DNA from: UBA7359 sp963976795
GTDB lineage: Bacteria > Pseudomonadota > Gammaproteobacteria > Eutrophobiales > Eutrophobiaceae
Length of the DNA stretch: 64,000 nucleotides
Reading direction: 5' to 3'
Assembly: GCA_963976795.1 (NCBI GenBank)
Contig: CAXBLT010000009.1
Location: 45,744 to 109,743 of the forward strand
The notes under the pieces were generated by a model. The model saw only the letters and a program-made list of their open reading frames with translations, did not search any database and was not told where the DNA came from. Shown here in pieces: positions 16,285-24,020 of this stretch. The first letter of the stretch is position 1. Every line of letters begins with the position of its first letter. The translations under genes were made by a program, and so were the position numbers.

Positions 16285-16884
16285 ATGAATCCATCTGATA
16301 TTGGTAAAGCTTATAATGAAATCACGCACCTTTGGGAAAGTGATGATTTCGATCGAAACAATGGTATCGAGCAGCACAAGCGCGCGATATCGTTTGTAAC
16401 AAATAAAGGCAAAGCGCTCGATGTTGGTTGTGGTTGTACTGGGCGCTTCATCGATCTGTTTCTAGAGGAAGGGTTTTCTCCGGAGGGCGTTGATATTTCT
16501 GAGTCAATGATAGCGTTGGCCAGAAAAAGACATCCGGAGATAAACTTTCATCAACAAGATATATGTGAATGGGAAACAACTGAGAAATATGACCTCATCA
16601 CGGCTTGGGATAGCATTTGGCATATCCCTCTTAATCAACAAGTGAAAGTAATGACAAAGCTGGTGTCGTGTCTAAATACAAAAGGTGTCTTAATATTCAC
16701 CTGTGGTGGTACTGATGAAGAGGGCGAACTTACAGATGATTATATGGGACCAAAAGTTTACTACTCGACATTAGGTGTCAGTGGGTTTCTAAATTTATTT
16801 ATAAGTCTGGGCTGCGTGTGTAAGCACCTTGAGTATGACCAGCATCCTGAATCACACATGTTTCTTATCATTCAAAAAGTCTAA
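16285..16884 (+). CDS. SAM-dependent class I methyltransferase
   Basis: A 199-residue methyltransferase of the UbiE/BioC-like type 11 fold. It has motif I KALDVGCGCTGRFIDL, the acidic residue after beta-2 in FSPEGVDISESMIALARKRHP, motif II around INFHQQDICEW, and the post-I segment YDLITAWDSIWHIP. The substrate is unknown. The ATG at 16285 was preferred over an in-frame TTG six codons upstream. The stop TAA is part of GTCTAAC, a sequence that fits the attC left-box consensus RYYYAAC. The gene may have arrived as a cassette whose attC has since decayed. The opening TTAGAC expected for such a cassette is not seen upstream. Confidence 0.85.
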   Translation: MNPSDIGKAYNEITHLWESDDFDRNNGIEQHKRAISFVTNKGKALDVGCGCTGRFIDLFLEEGFSPEGVDISESMIALARKRHPEINFHQQDICEWETTEKYDLITAWDSIWHIPLNQQVKVMTKLVSCLNTKGVLIFTCGGTDEEGELTDDYMGPKVYYSTLGVSGFLNLFISLGCVCKHLEYDQHPESHMFLIIQKV

Positions 16885-17001
16885 CAATGACATTAATTGC
16901 CGTCAGTAAAATGAGTGGAACCTTCGCACTAAGAGATTTGTTTTTAACTCTTTCGCCATTATTTATGGGAACACTATCTATTTCAACGAGGAGTTAACTG
17001 A

Positions 17002-17295
17002 ATGTATGCAGTCATCCTAAGAGCAACTGTTGGGGAACTCGATCAGCAATATTCAGCGGCGATTGAGAGAATGAAAGAGCTGGATTTTTCGGAATATGGT
17101 TGCTTGGAGTTTACTGCACTAATGGAAGGTGACCAAAGAATTGCGATTTCCTATTGGAATAGTGAAGAGGATATTCGCAGATGGAAACTGAACAACGAAC
17201 ACTTACAGACTCAAGCCATGGCAAAGAATAAGTGGTATAAATCCTATTCTGTCCAGGTGGTAGAAGTGAAACGTGAGTATAGTCACAACATATAA
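17002..17295 (+). CDS. Antibiotic biosynthesis monooxygenase (ABM) fold protein
   Basis: A 97-residue ferredoxin-like alpha-beta barrel protein of the ABM family. It opens MYAVILRATVGELDQQY and continues CLEFTALMEGDQRIAISYWNSEEDIRRWK, then HLQTQAMAKNKWYKSYSVQVVEVKREY, matching the usual one-domain layout. Members are small dimeric cofactor-free monooxygenases or heme-degrading enzymes, and many have no known substrate. The start ATG at 17002 follows AGGAGTTAACTGA. The TAA stop lies in ATATAAC, again resembling an attC left box. This suggests the gene was part of the same cassette array. Confidence 0.8.
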   Translation: MYAVILRATVGELDQQYSAAIERMKELDFSEYGCLEFTALMEGDQRIAISYWNSEEDIRRWKLNNEHLQTQAMAKNKWYKSYSVQVVEVKREYSHNI

Positions 17296-17372
17296 CATAG
17301 TGATCTATAAACTGACGGGACCTGTTAGCAATAGGCAAGAGCTCTCGGGTTTGAAAGAATGCTTCAAATTAG

Positions 17373-18236
17373 CTATTTATTATTCGCCTCTAGTAATAGC
17401 ATATCTTCTTTACTCAGCTCAATATTTTTTGACTTGAGACTGTCCTCAATACTGCTGACTTTACTTGCACCAGGTATCGGAAAGATGTTCTGGCCTTTAT
17501 GCAATAACCAGGCGATCATTATTTGATACGGCGACGCATCATATTTTTCAGAAAGTTTCTTTAACAATACATTCTCAGCTCGTTGTGCATGTTGATAATG
17601 TCCGCCGACCGGGCTATGTGCAATAAAGGTAATGTTATTGTCTTCACAAAACTTAACTACACCATTCTTGAACGAAGTGCGTTCAAACAGGTTACATCGG
17701 TTCTGAACGGACATGATGTGTGTGATTGAGAGGGCATACTCAATCTGCTCAACGGTGACATTTGATAAACCGATGTAGTGAATTTTTCCTTCTTCTTTTA
17801 GTTTTAAAAGTTCGCCGACAGAATCGGTAAAAGGTACATCTGGATCCGGTGCATGGAGTTGATACAAGAAGATTGAGTCGGTATTCAAATCACGCAAACT
17901 TTTTTCACATGATGCCCTTAACCATGCAGGACTGCCATCAACCTTCCATTCTCCCTTGGGTCTTCTAAGACCGCCTTTTGTGGCGACAAGGATATTATTT
18001 TTACTCACATGTTGCGTTAATGCCTTCGCGATTAGTTTTTCATTGTGTCCGACATCATTGTCATCAACACAATAAACGTTGGCTGAATCGATGAAATTAC
18101 CGCCGCCATTGATAAAGGTGTTAATTACCTCAAGCGCCTGTGTTTCATCAGGACGTCCTTCCAGTGATAGAGGCATTGCCCCTAAACCTATGGGAAATAT
18201 TTCAATATTTGTATTATCGAGGAATTTATTTTTCAT
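17373..18236 (-). CDS. Aldo/keto reductase
   Basis: A 287-residue NADPH-dependent (beta/alpha)8 oxidoreductase. The catalytic tetrad is visible: Asp and Tyr in FIDSANVYC, Lys in LVATKGG, and His in YQLHAPDPD. Family sequences LGLGAMPLS-like (IGLGAMPLS) at the N-terminus and IPIPGASKV near the C-terminus, which contacts the cofactor phosphate, are also present. The substrate is unknown; members reduce aldehydes and ketones. It is the first gene right of the decayed array and is transcribed toward it. An 88-base gap separates it from the divergent HugZ-like gene. Confidence 0.92.
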   Translation of the reverse strand: MKNKFLDNTNIEIFPIGLGAMPLSLEGRPDETQALEVINTFINGGGNFIDSANVYCVDDNDVGHNEKLIAKALTQHVSKNNILVATKGGLRRPKGEWKVDGSPAWLRASCEKSLRDLNTDSIFLYQLHAPDPDVPFTDSVGELLKLKEEGKIHYIGLSNVTVEQIEYALSITHIMSVQNRCNLFERTSFKNGVVKFCEDNNITFIAHSPVGGHYQHAQRAENVLLKKLSEKYDASPYQIMIAWLLHKGQNIFPIPGASKVSSIEDSLKSKNIELSKEDMLLLEANNK

Positions 18237-18324
18237 AGTCTAAGATACTATTTAATTATTTATTAAAATATGGATGCGTCTTTAGATGATATTATTATAA
18301 TTCAGTTCTGTTAAGATCTTATTA

Positions 18325-19038
18325 ATGAATAAATCAGAAAAGTCGTCCCAAGCAAGAAAATTATTATTGTCTGAATATCAGGGTATCTTGAGTACGCACT
18401 CTATTGATATTCCAGGGTACCCCTTTGGTTCCGTTGTTCCATACTGTACTAATAAAAATGGGTTGCCGATCATATTGATCAGCACTATTGCGCAGCATAC
18501 AAAAAATATTCTTGCTAATCCCAAGGTTTCATTAACGATAACTGAAGGTAATGCAGATAATTTACAGACGGTGGGTCGTGTAACTTACGTGGGCGATGCA
18601 GAAAAACTGACAGAAGAAGATGCCGAAAGTGTCGAACGTTATTATAGTTACTTTCCTCTTTCTCGGGGCTACCATCAAACACACGACTTTAGTTTTTATT
18701 GCATCAATCCTGTCCGCATTCGGTTTATAGGTGGCTTTGGTCAAATTTACTGGGTTGAAAAAGATGATTTTTTATTGGCCAACCCATTTAGTTTTGATGA
18801 AGAGAAAAAAATGTTCGAACATATGAATGTTGATCACATGGAAACGATTAAACATTATTGTAATTTATATAACATAGACTACTTAGAATCAGATTTACCT
18901 GAAATGGTCGGCATTGATAGTGAAGGTTTTCATCTCCGTGTTGGTGCACGGGTTCATCGTATCGGTTTTACTGAAACTGTAACCTCAGCTGGAGCAGTGC
19001 GTAAGGTATTGGTTGACATGGCAAAATCTTCAATATGA
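18325..19038 (+). CDS. Pyridoxamine 5'-phosphate oxidase-like/HugZ family protein
   Basis: A 237-residue split-barrel flavin/heme-binding protein with a C-terminal DUF2470 domain, the arrangement of HugZ/HutZ-type heme oxygenases. The N-terminal domain has GILSTHSIDIPGYPFGSVVPYC and LISTIAQHTKNILANPKVSL. The C-terminal domain opens with HMNVDHMETIKHYCNLYN and continues LRVGARVHRIGF. In characterised members this domain contributes to heme binding. Function may be heme degradation or FMN binding; the sequence does not decide. Its stop overlaps the next start by four bases (ATGA), so the two are co-translated. Confidence 0.85.
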   Translation: MNKSEKSSQARKLLLSEYQGILSTHSIDIPGYPFGSVVPYCTNKNGLPIILISTIAQHTKNILANPKVSLTITEGNADNLQTVGRVTYVGDAEKLTEEDAESVERYYSYFPLSRGYHQTHDFSFYCINPVRIRFIGGFGQIYWVEKDDFLLANPFSFDEEKKMFEHMNVDHMETIKHYCNLYNIDYLESDLPEMVGIDSEGFHLRVGARVHRIGFTETVTSAGAVRKVLVDMAKSSI

Positions 19039-19469
19039 ATAAAACACTCATTATTTTAATACTTGCTGTTATTGTGCTTAGCTGGAATTTTGTTTTTACC
19101 GATTCAAAAAAAATAGAATTAACTGATCCTGCTAAGGTGTTAAAGAGTTTGTCTCTGGCAATTAAATACAAAAAGGCTGTAAATGAGTACTGGCAAGCTA
19201 AGGGATCTTTACCTGAAACTGAAGAATGGCAAGAGACAGAACAAGATATCGAGGTTGATATTTCCCGGTCATTGGTGAAGAACATTGTCGTTGGCACTGA
19301 TGGCGCAGGCGTGATATCCGTTTATTTTATTAATAAAGATACGATAAAGGTTGAAAAGGAAATTGATGGGGGAAAGATTATGTTAATTCCCAAGATTAAA
19401 GGTGAACGATTGATTTGGACATGTAAAGGGACGTTACAGAAAGAATATTTACCAAGTAAGTGTCAGTAG
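19035..19469 (+). CDS. Pilin-like protein with N-terminal membrane helix
   Basis: A 144-residue protein whose first 20 residues are a hydrophobic helix (TLIILILAVIVLSWNFVF), followed by a soluble domain. The C-terminus, IWTCKGTLQKEYLPSKCQ, is the two-cysteine ending of type IVa major pilins (usually WTC...LPS-C). The segment GVISVYFINKDTIKVEKEIDGGKIMLIPKI also matches the pilin beta-sheet. It lacks the prepilin leader and the G|FTLIE cleavage motif, so it would stay as a membrane-anchored pilin-like domain. It is translationally coupled to the HugZ-like gene, an unusual partner. Confidence 0.7.
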   Translation: MNKTLIILILAVIVLSWNFVFTDSKKIELTDPAKVLKSLSLAIKYKKAVNEYWQAKGSLPETEEWQETEQDIEVDISRSLVKNIVVGTDGAGVISVYFINKDTIKVEKEIDGGKIMLIPKIKGERLIWTCKGTLQKEYLPSKCQ

Positions 19470-19488
19470 TTTTTATAAATATCGAAAA

Positions 19489-19944
19489 TTAAGCAGCAAT
19501 CTCATTACCCGATTTATCTGTCGTAGAGCGTAGATTGTCATTCAAATTTTGGGCAAGCCCCTTAAGTATATTGATGGCTAATTCAGGCTCCGAGCCTACC
19601 ATTACATCAAAGGCACGCCGTGTTAGTACTGTTAGTTTTGTCTCTTCGTGAGCTCTGAGAGTAGCAGGGCGAGGGGAATGATCAATCAAAGTCATTTCGC
19701 CGATACAACTGCCCTCGCGCAAGGTGGTTGCTACGGTAGTGAAGCTTCTCCAACTTGTCATTTTAATGACTTCTAATGAGCCAGAAATAATAAAGTAGAC
19801 ACAGTCCCCAGCCTCTTTTTCATTGAATAGAATTTCTCCTGCGTTTAATTCAAGCGTTTCAAGATACGGCATGAGTTTGTCTATCTGACCATGGGTCAGA
19901 TAAGAAAAAAACAGTAGGTTTTCAAGCTTGTCTTTCATCAACAA
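19489..19944 (-). CDS. Single-domain cyclic nucleotide-binding protein
   Basis: A 151-residue protein consisting of one cNMP-binding (CAP_ED) domain: LELNAGEILFNEKEAGDCVYFIISGSLEVI, then LREGSCIGEMTLIDHSPRPATLRAHEETKLTVLTR. The phosphate-binding cassette is represented by GEMTLIDHSPRPAT, with Arg and Ala-Thr in the usual places. There is no DNA-binding or enzymatic domain. It probably acts by protein-protein contact, as stand-alone CNB proteins do with kinases or motility components. It converges with the pilin-like gene and ends 20 bases from it. Confidence 0.85.
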   Translation of the reverse strand: MLMKDKLENLLFFSYLTHGQIDKLMPYLETLELNAGEILFNEKEAGDCVYFIISGSLEVIKMTSWRSFTTVATTLREGSCIGEMTLIDHSPRPATLRAHEETKLTVLTRRAFDVMVGSEPELAINILKGLAQNLNDNLRSTTDKSGNEIAA

Positions 19945-20019
19945 TTTCCGATATTAATTCTCTATTGACCATAACGGTGACATTGACATGTTGTTCGGTG
20001 TGAGAGTCTGCTCATGGAA

Positions 20020-20913
20020 TCAAGCCGATCGGCATTGACTGACTTTATTAATATGAGAGGCACTAATATTGTGTTCATGATCATGAGAATCAAGAAACTT
20101 GGCCTCCAGTACATAGGCAAGGGATTCCAGTTCATTTTTACATTTAGCGTCTTTATCTATACCGGTTTGGTATTGTAGGTAATGGACGAGCTCATGTAGC
20201 AGAATACCTTTGCCTGCATCCGTTTCCAGATCGATGGAGTCGAGCAGGTAAACCGCACCATCATTAAAATTATACAAACCAAAAATTTGTAAAGTGTCTG
20301 GGTTGATCGCCTTCGGTAATTCACCACCAAAAGCGACTTCAGCGATCTCTTTAGAAGAGACCTTTTTTATATTCGGGATGTTATCAATATCATAAGTAAA
20401 AGATGAGTGGCTGTTTATCCATCCGAGCAAACCCGCCGCCAGTTCTGCTTCTGTATGATATGAATCCAGATCGAGATCAAAACCCGCTTGAGTTTGCGTG
20501 TGTTCAACGTCAGTAGAAACGTGTAGGACATTATCATGGTTGTCATTGGATTTTGCTTGAGCTGTTTGCGACATTAAGCCTGCTGTCAGTACCATCACCG
20601 AGACTACATTTGCGCGGCGACGGTTTTGAACGCGTTTAATACCTTCAAGAAAGTCAGAACGCTGATCTTCCTTTAATTGATAACCTTTCGCGCTGGCAAA
20701 CTCGACTATCTGTTGAAACGAAACAGAATCTTTTTCTGCTAAACCATGTTCATAAACAAGCGTATGTTGCCCATTAATAATACATGGGTGAACCATAGCG
20801 TGTTCTTTCTTTTTCAGCGTCACCGAACGCATCACCCGGTCAACCCAGTTGGCCGGGGATTTTTGCGCTTCAGTTTTACGGAGACTCTCTAGAATATTAG
20901 TTATATCAGACAT
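20020..20913 (-). CDS. Putative membrane-tethered zinc protease with novel N-terminal module
   Basis: A 297-residue protein. Residues about 22-85 form a cytoplasmic module (NWVDRV ... VHPCIING ... YEHGL ... LKEDQR) shared with the next gene. Residues about 100-118 are hydrophobic and end in SQTAQAKS, which resembles a signal-peptidase site placed unusually far from the N-terminus. The C-terminal domain has LLHELVHYLQ (HExxH at 240-244) and a downstream NELESLAY glutamate. This is the gluzincin-like pattern of small secreted metallopeptidase-like proteins. Either the C-terminal domain is released to the periplasm or it stays anchored. Substrate and biology are unknown. It lies 42 bases downstream of its paralogue, probably in one operon. 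Confidence 0.75.
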   Translation of the reverse strand: MSDITNILESLRKTEAQKSPANWVDRVMRSVTLKKKEHAMVHPCIINGQHTLVYEHGLAEKDSVSFQQIVEFASAKGYQLKEDQRSDFLEGIKRVQNRRRANVVSVMVLTAGLMSQTAQAKSNDNHDNVLHVSTDVEHTQTQAGFDLDLDSYHTEAELAAGLLGWINSHSSFTYDIDNIPNIKKVSSKEIAEVAFGGELPKAINPDTLQIFGLYNFNDGAVYLLDSIDLETDAGKGILLHELVHYLQYQTGIDKDAKCKNELESLAYVLEAKFLDSHDHEHNISASHINKVSQCRSA

Positions 20914-20955
20914 GTTCGTTAGTTATCCTGGATCAATGAGCGTTAAAAGATTGAT

Positions 20956-21981
20956 TTAGATCTTTCCATTACTGATGTCACTTGCCGATGCGATATTCAT
21001 ATTTGGATTATTGCCACTCGCTATCATATTGCCGACAGTGTCATTAATAGCAGATCCGTAGGCATTACCAATAGTAGAATAATCTTCTTCAGCCATGACA
21101 GCGGTGTAGCCGATTGCATAAGATGCTTTTAATAGCCCCATGCCATCTTTAGAGCCATCTCCCATCATCAATTGCATGGATGAATTATCCTTGTCACCGA
21201 GGATTTGGTCATAAGGGCCCCATAGCTTAGGTGCACCAAATGCCCCACCACCAACCAAGACATCTAGTACGACTTTGCCTTCACCCGCGTGATAGCCTAA
21301 TGCGCCAAAGCCTTCGCCTTCGTAATAACTAAAGGTTTCTCCATTGGCAAAGGTATGTTGGTAGCGATTAATAAAACCACCGACATAACCGGAGGGCATC
21401 TTTATCTTTCGAGTGCTAACGCGTTTTAGTTTTCCTTTTGCCTTGGCTTCTGCCGCGACAGCCAGTATTGATTCAGTCTCACCATAAGGATTGGTAATGA
21501 AGCGCTTGCCATTTTCTTGCGTGTATGCACGATCGTTACGGTCATAAGTCCCGGTTACTTCGATATCTGACATAACGCTGATTCCGGAGTTTGGGGAAAT
21601 ATCAGCCGCAGCTGCGGCATTAGACATAAAGATGCCACTGGCTAGAAATAACAACGGTAAACTCTTTGCTAATCGACGCTCAAATTTTACTGGTTTGTTA
21701 GTTTTTACACGTTGGTCTTCTTTAATTGCAAATGAATTTTGTTCTGCGTAAGCCTTGAGTTGCTCATAGGCTTCAGGACTTTGTTTCATTAGCCCATATT
21801 CATGAACCAAAACTCTATGGTTGTTTATGATGCAGGGATGGACTTTCGTGGCCTTTTTGAGATTACGATTAATCTTGTTTTTAAGAAAAGTTTCCGTAAC
21901 TCTCTCAATCCAATTGCCAGGTTCATCGTTGTCGTCAAATATATCTACAGCGGCATTGTTATTCATCTTGGTTTTCTCCAA
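20956..21981 (-). CDS. Exported or anchored protein with the same N-terminal module, function unknown
   Basis: A 341-residue protein not matched to a known family. Its first ~100 residues repeat the neighbour's module: NWIERV, KVHPCIINNHRVLVHEYGL, AIKEDQR. A hydrophobic stretch follows (LPLLFLASGIFMSNAAAAAD) with an Ala-rich cleavage-like end. The remaining ~220 residues are Gly-, Ala- and Asp-rich with aromatic residues (TFANGETFSYYEGEGFGALGYHAGEGK, VLVGGGAFGAPKLWGPYD). They carry no catalytic motif that I recognise. The shared module and adjacency suggest that both proteins are delivered or regulated by the same means. The upstream gene (22014-22430) is a probable winged-helix regulator on the same strand. 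Confidence 0.65.
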   Translation of the reverse strand: MEKTKMNNNAAVDIFDDNDEPGNWIERVTETFLKNKINRNLKKATKVHPCIINNHRVLVHEYGLMKQSPEAYEQLKAYAEQNSFAIKEDQRVKTNKPVKFERRLAKSLPLLFLASGIFMSNAAAAADISPNSGISVMSDIEVTGTYDRNDRAYTQENGKRFITNPYGETESILAVAAEAKAKGKLKRVSTRKIKMPSGYVGGFINRYQHTFANGETFSYYEGEGFGALGYHAGEGKVVLDVLVGGGAFGAPKLWGPYDQILGDKDNSSMQLMMGDGSKDGMGLLKASYAIGYTAVMAEEDYSTIGNAYGSAINDTVGNMIASGNNPNMNIASASDISNGKI

Positions 21982-22013
21982 TAAATTAAAATACTGTTTA
22001 AATTTATTTCCTG

Positions 22014-22430
22014 TTATGCAGACTCAACAATTGCTTGCCTTGAATCTAGCCATCGCTCTACAAATATCTCAAAATCACTTCTAAACTTTTTGGTTAATCT
22101 AATTCGCTTTACTCGCGAATCTTTTTTATCATTTTCTCGTATTACTATTTCCATCTCTTCCAACAGTTCCAGGTTACGTAGTGATTTGTTTCTTGAATCA
22201 CCCACATTTAAATACACTTCTTTTACTGCCGGCATATGACTTCTTAAATTACTTATTCCTATGAAAAATACTGTGTCAAAAATGCTGCCAAGTAATTTAC
22301 TTCTGTTAAGAACACTGGTCTTGCTTGAGTAACCATCTATTAAGTCGACAAAATTATTTCTAATACTTAATAGTTTTTCTATCTCACCTTCGCGATAAAC
22401 TATTTTTTTTATCGACTCTTCAGCTGTCAT
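22014..22430 (-). CDS. Probable MarR-like winged-helix protein
   Basis: A 138-residue protein. The central part, MPAVKEVYLNVGDSRNKSLRNLELLEEMEIVIRENDKKDSRVKRIRLTKKF, reads as a winged helix-turn-helix of MarR type: recognition helix around SRNKSLRNLELLEEME, then a charged wing ending in RIRLT. An N-terminal helix (REGEIEKLLSIRNNFVDLIDGY) would serve dimerisation. Similarity is at the level of pattern only. The ATG at 22430 was chosen over a TTG three codons upstream. It is encoded 33 bases upstream of the pair of module-sharing genes and is probably co-transcribed with them, so it may control them. Confidence 0.6.
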   Translation of the reverse strand: MTAEESIKKIVYREGEIEKLLSIRNNFVDLIDGYSSKTSVLNRSKLLGSIFDTVFFIGISNLRSHMPAVKEVYLNVGDSRNKSLRNLELLEEMEIVIRENDKKDSRVKRIRLTKKFRSDFEIFVERWLDSRQAIVESA

Positions 22431-22905
22431 GGCTAACAAGTGTAGTAACTAAAATTTATCTGGCAATCTGAAAAGAGTTCAGTTCTGAACATGTCATTTG
22501 CGATTGTTTGAATAGTTTGCTTGTAACAGTGATCGTGATAAAAAAATATTCATAGTTTTGTTCCTTTTGTTTACGCTAAATATCGATAACAAAGTACGGT
22601 CAATTCCATGCAGGAATAGTATTAATCCTGATATGCAATTAGTCTCATACACTGTATCGGCCTTATGGTGGATTACTTTAGTTATGAATGAGACTTTAGA
22701 GTTCTGATTGCGCTATGTAAGGTATTGATAAATATATATTTATTTTTAGATCGTAGAGATAGGTTCGGATTTGAACCTATAAGTAAAATCGACTGATATA
22801 ATGCCAAACTATGGCTCGTAGGTAAGCTTGTAGCCATAGATAAAGCAGAACTATTCAGTTTATGGAACGAGGAATCAGGCACAAGCCATCATTGGATTTG
22901 AAACT
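22431..22905. other. Divergent intergenic region without genes
   Basis: 475 bases between two divergent regulator genes. It must carry promoters for both. A TATAAT hexamer at 22797-22802 is the only clear -10-like element for the rightward gene, and no well-placed -35 accompanies it. A 66-codon minus-strand reading frame here has no ribosome binding site and no family features. No repeat or RNA gene was recognised. Confidence 0.4.
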
Positions 22906-23655
22906 ATGGGTAATCTAGCAAAACATAATTCGATCGTTAAAAAGTTTTCACTGTTGCTAGATCTATCAAAAAAAGAGAAAAACATGCTTCTTTCTCTTCA
23001 GGATAATTGTCAAAGTATTCCCGCAAAAACGGATCTGGTATTAGAAGGAAAAGAGTTTGTAAATACGTACATTATCCAGGATGGGTGGGCATACAATTAC
23101 AAGTTATTGGAAGATGGACGTCAGCAAAACTTAAACTTCTCAATACGTGGTGACTTTATCGGACTTTATGCCACAGTCTTTAATAAATCGGAAAACTCTG
23201 TCAGAGCACTAACCGACTTGACTGTTTGTAAGGTTGAGCCGGATAGAATTATCGAACTGTTTGGCAAAGCACCAAGGTTAGCCGCAGCAATTTGTTGGAC
23301 AGCGGCGCGAGATGGGGCAATTCTTGGGGAACACATCACCCGAATAGGACGACGAACAGCCTATGAGCGTACCGGGCACATTATATTGGAGTTACTGCGC
23401 CGACTTGAGGCAGTTGATTTAGCAGAATCAGATTCTTATGAATTTCCTCTGACACAAGAAATATTAGCAGACACCTTAGGCTTGACCACGGTACATATGA
23501 ATCGAACGCTTAGGACTTTGAAAAATGACGGCATGATAAGTTTTGATGGCAAGAGAATTATCGTCAATAATCGTAGTAAGCTACGAGAAGTCGCGGGTTT
23601 CAATCCGACTTACCTACAACATAAAAAATTACCGGGAAAGATTAAATCCTTGTAG
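22906..23655 (+). CDS. Crp/Fnr family transcriptional regulator
   Basis: A 249-residue regulator. It has an N-terminal cNMP-binding-like domain (YIIQDGWAYNYKLLEDGRQQNLNFSIRGDFIG) and a C-terminal Crp-type helix-turn-helix (FPLTQEILADTLGLTTVHMNRTLRTLKNDGMISFDGKRIIV). The N-terminal cysteine cluster of true FNR is absent, so it is not an iron-sulfur oxygen sensor of that type. It resembles the subgroup of Crp/Fnr proteins with unknown effectors. The ATG at 22906 has only a weak GGA upstream. Confidence 0.88.
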   Translation: MGNLAKHNSIVKKFSLLLDLSKKEKNMLLSLQDNCQSIPAKTDLVLEGKEFVNTYIIQDGWAYNYKLLEDGRQQNLNFSIRGDFIGLYATVFNKSENSVRALTDLTVCKVEPDRIIELFGKAPRLAAAICWTAARDGAILGEHITRIGRRTAYERTGHIILELLRRLEAVDLAESDSYEFPLTQEILADTLGLTTVHMNRTLRTLKNDGMISFDGKRIIVNNRSKLREVAGFNPTYLQHKKLPGKIKSL

Positions 23656-24020
23656 GTGTCAGAGCGACATATTGAAAATATGATCGTTATTAAGTATTTC
23701 TAACGCTAACGAAATCTAGCGTTAGTAGATAGTACCTATGGAGTATGTGTTTTATCAGCGTGGGAATTTTTATACCAATCTATTAGTTTATTTATTCTAT
23801 GACAATAACCTATGTTAAAGATATAAAACGACAGATAATATAGTATTACACTATTAGCAAAACCAAGAAAACACATCCAATAATTTTATAAACACCAAGT
23901 TCGGTAATAACTAGTAACACCCCTTACGCTTATCTCTCAATCAGCTAACAGTGAGAACGTGCTTACGTTTTTACTGATTTAATAATGGAAATAATTATGC
24001 GAAATAATAAAAGAGGAATC
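23656..24020. other. Intergenic region with a perfect stem-loop
   Basis: 365 bases without a gene. CTAACGCTA (23700-23708) and TAGCGTTAG (23717-23725) form a perfect 9-bp stem with an 8-base loop, 45 bases after the Crp/Fnr stop. No T-run follows, so it is not a standard intrinsic terminator. It may be an mRNA 3' end or an operator. The rest is AT-rich and presumably carries the promoter of the DUF481 gene. Confidence 0.45.

Noticed and set aside
16992..16998. GTTAACT as an attC right box before the ABM gene
   Set aside because: It violates GTTRRRY and is part of the AGGAG ribosome-binding region of the gene.
17324..17330. GTTAGCA as the right box of an attC after the ABM gene
   Set aside because: The site would be only about 41 bases, with no internal palindrome, and the last base does not fit.
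22682..22882. 66-codon minus-strand frame in the regulator intergenic region
   Set aside because: No ribosome binding site and a low-complexity Ser/Leu composition; it probably arises by chance.
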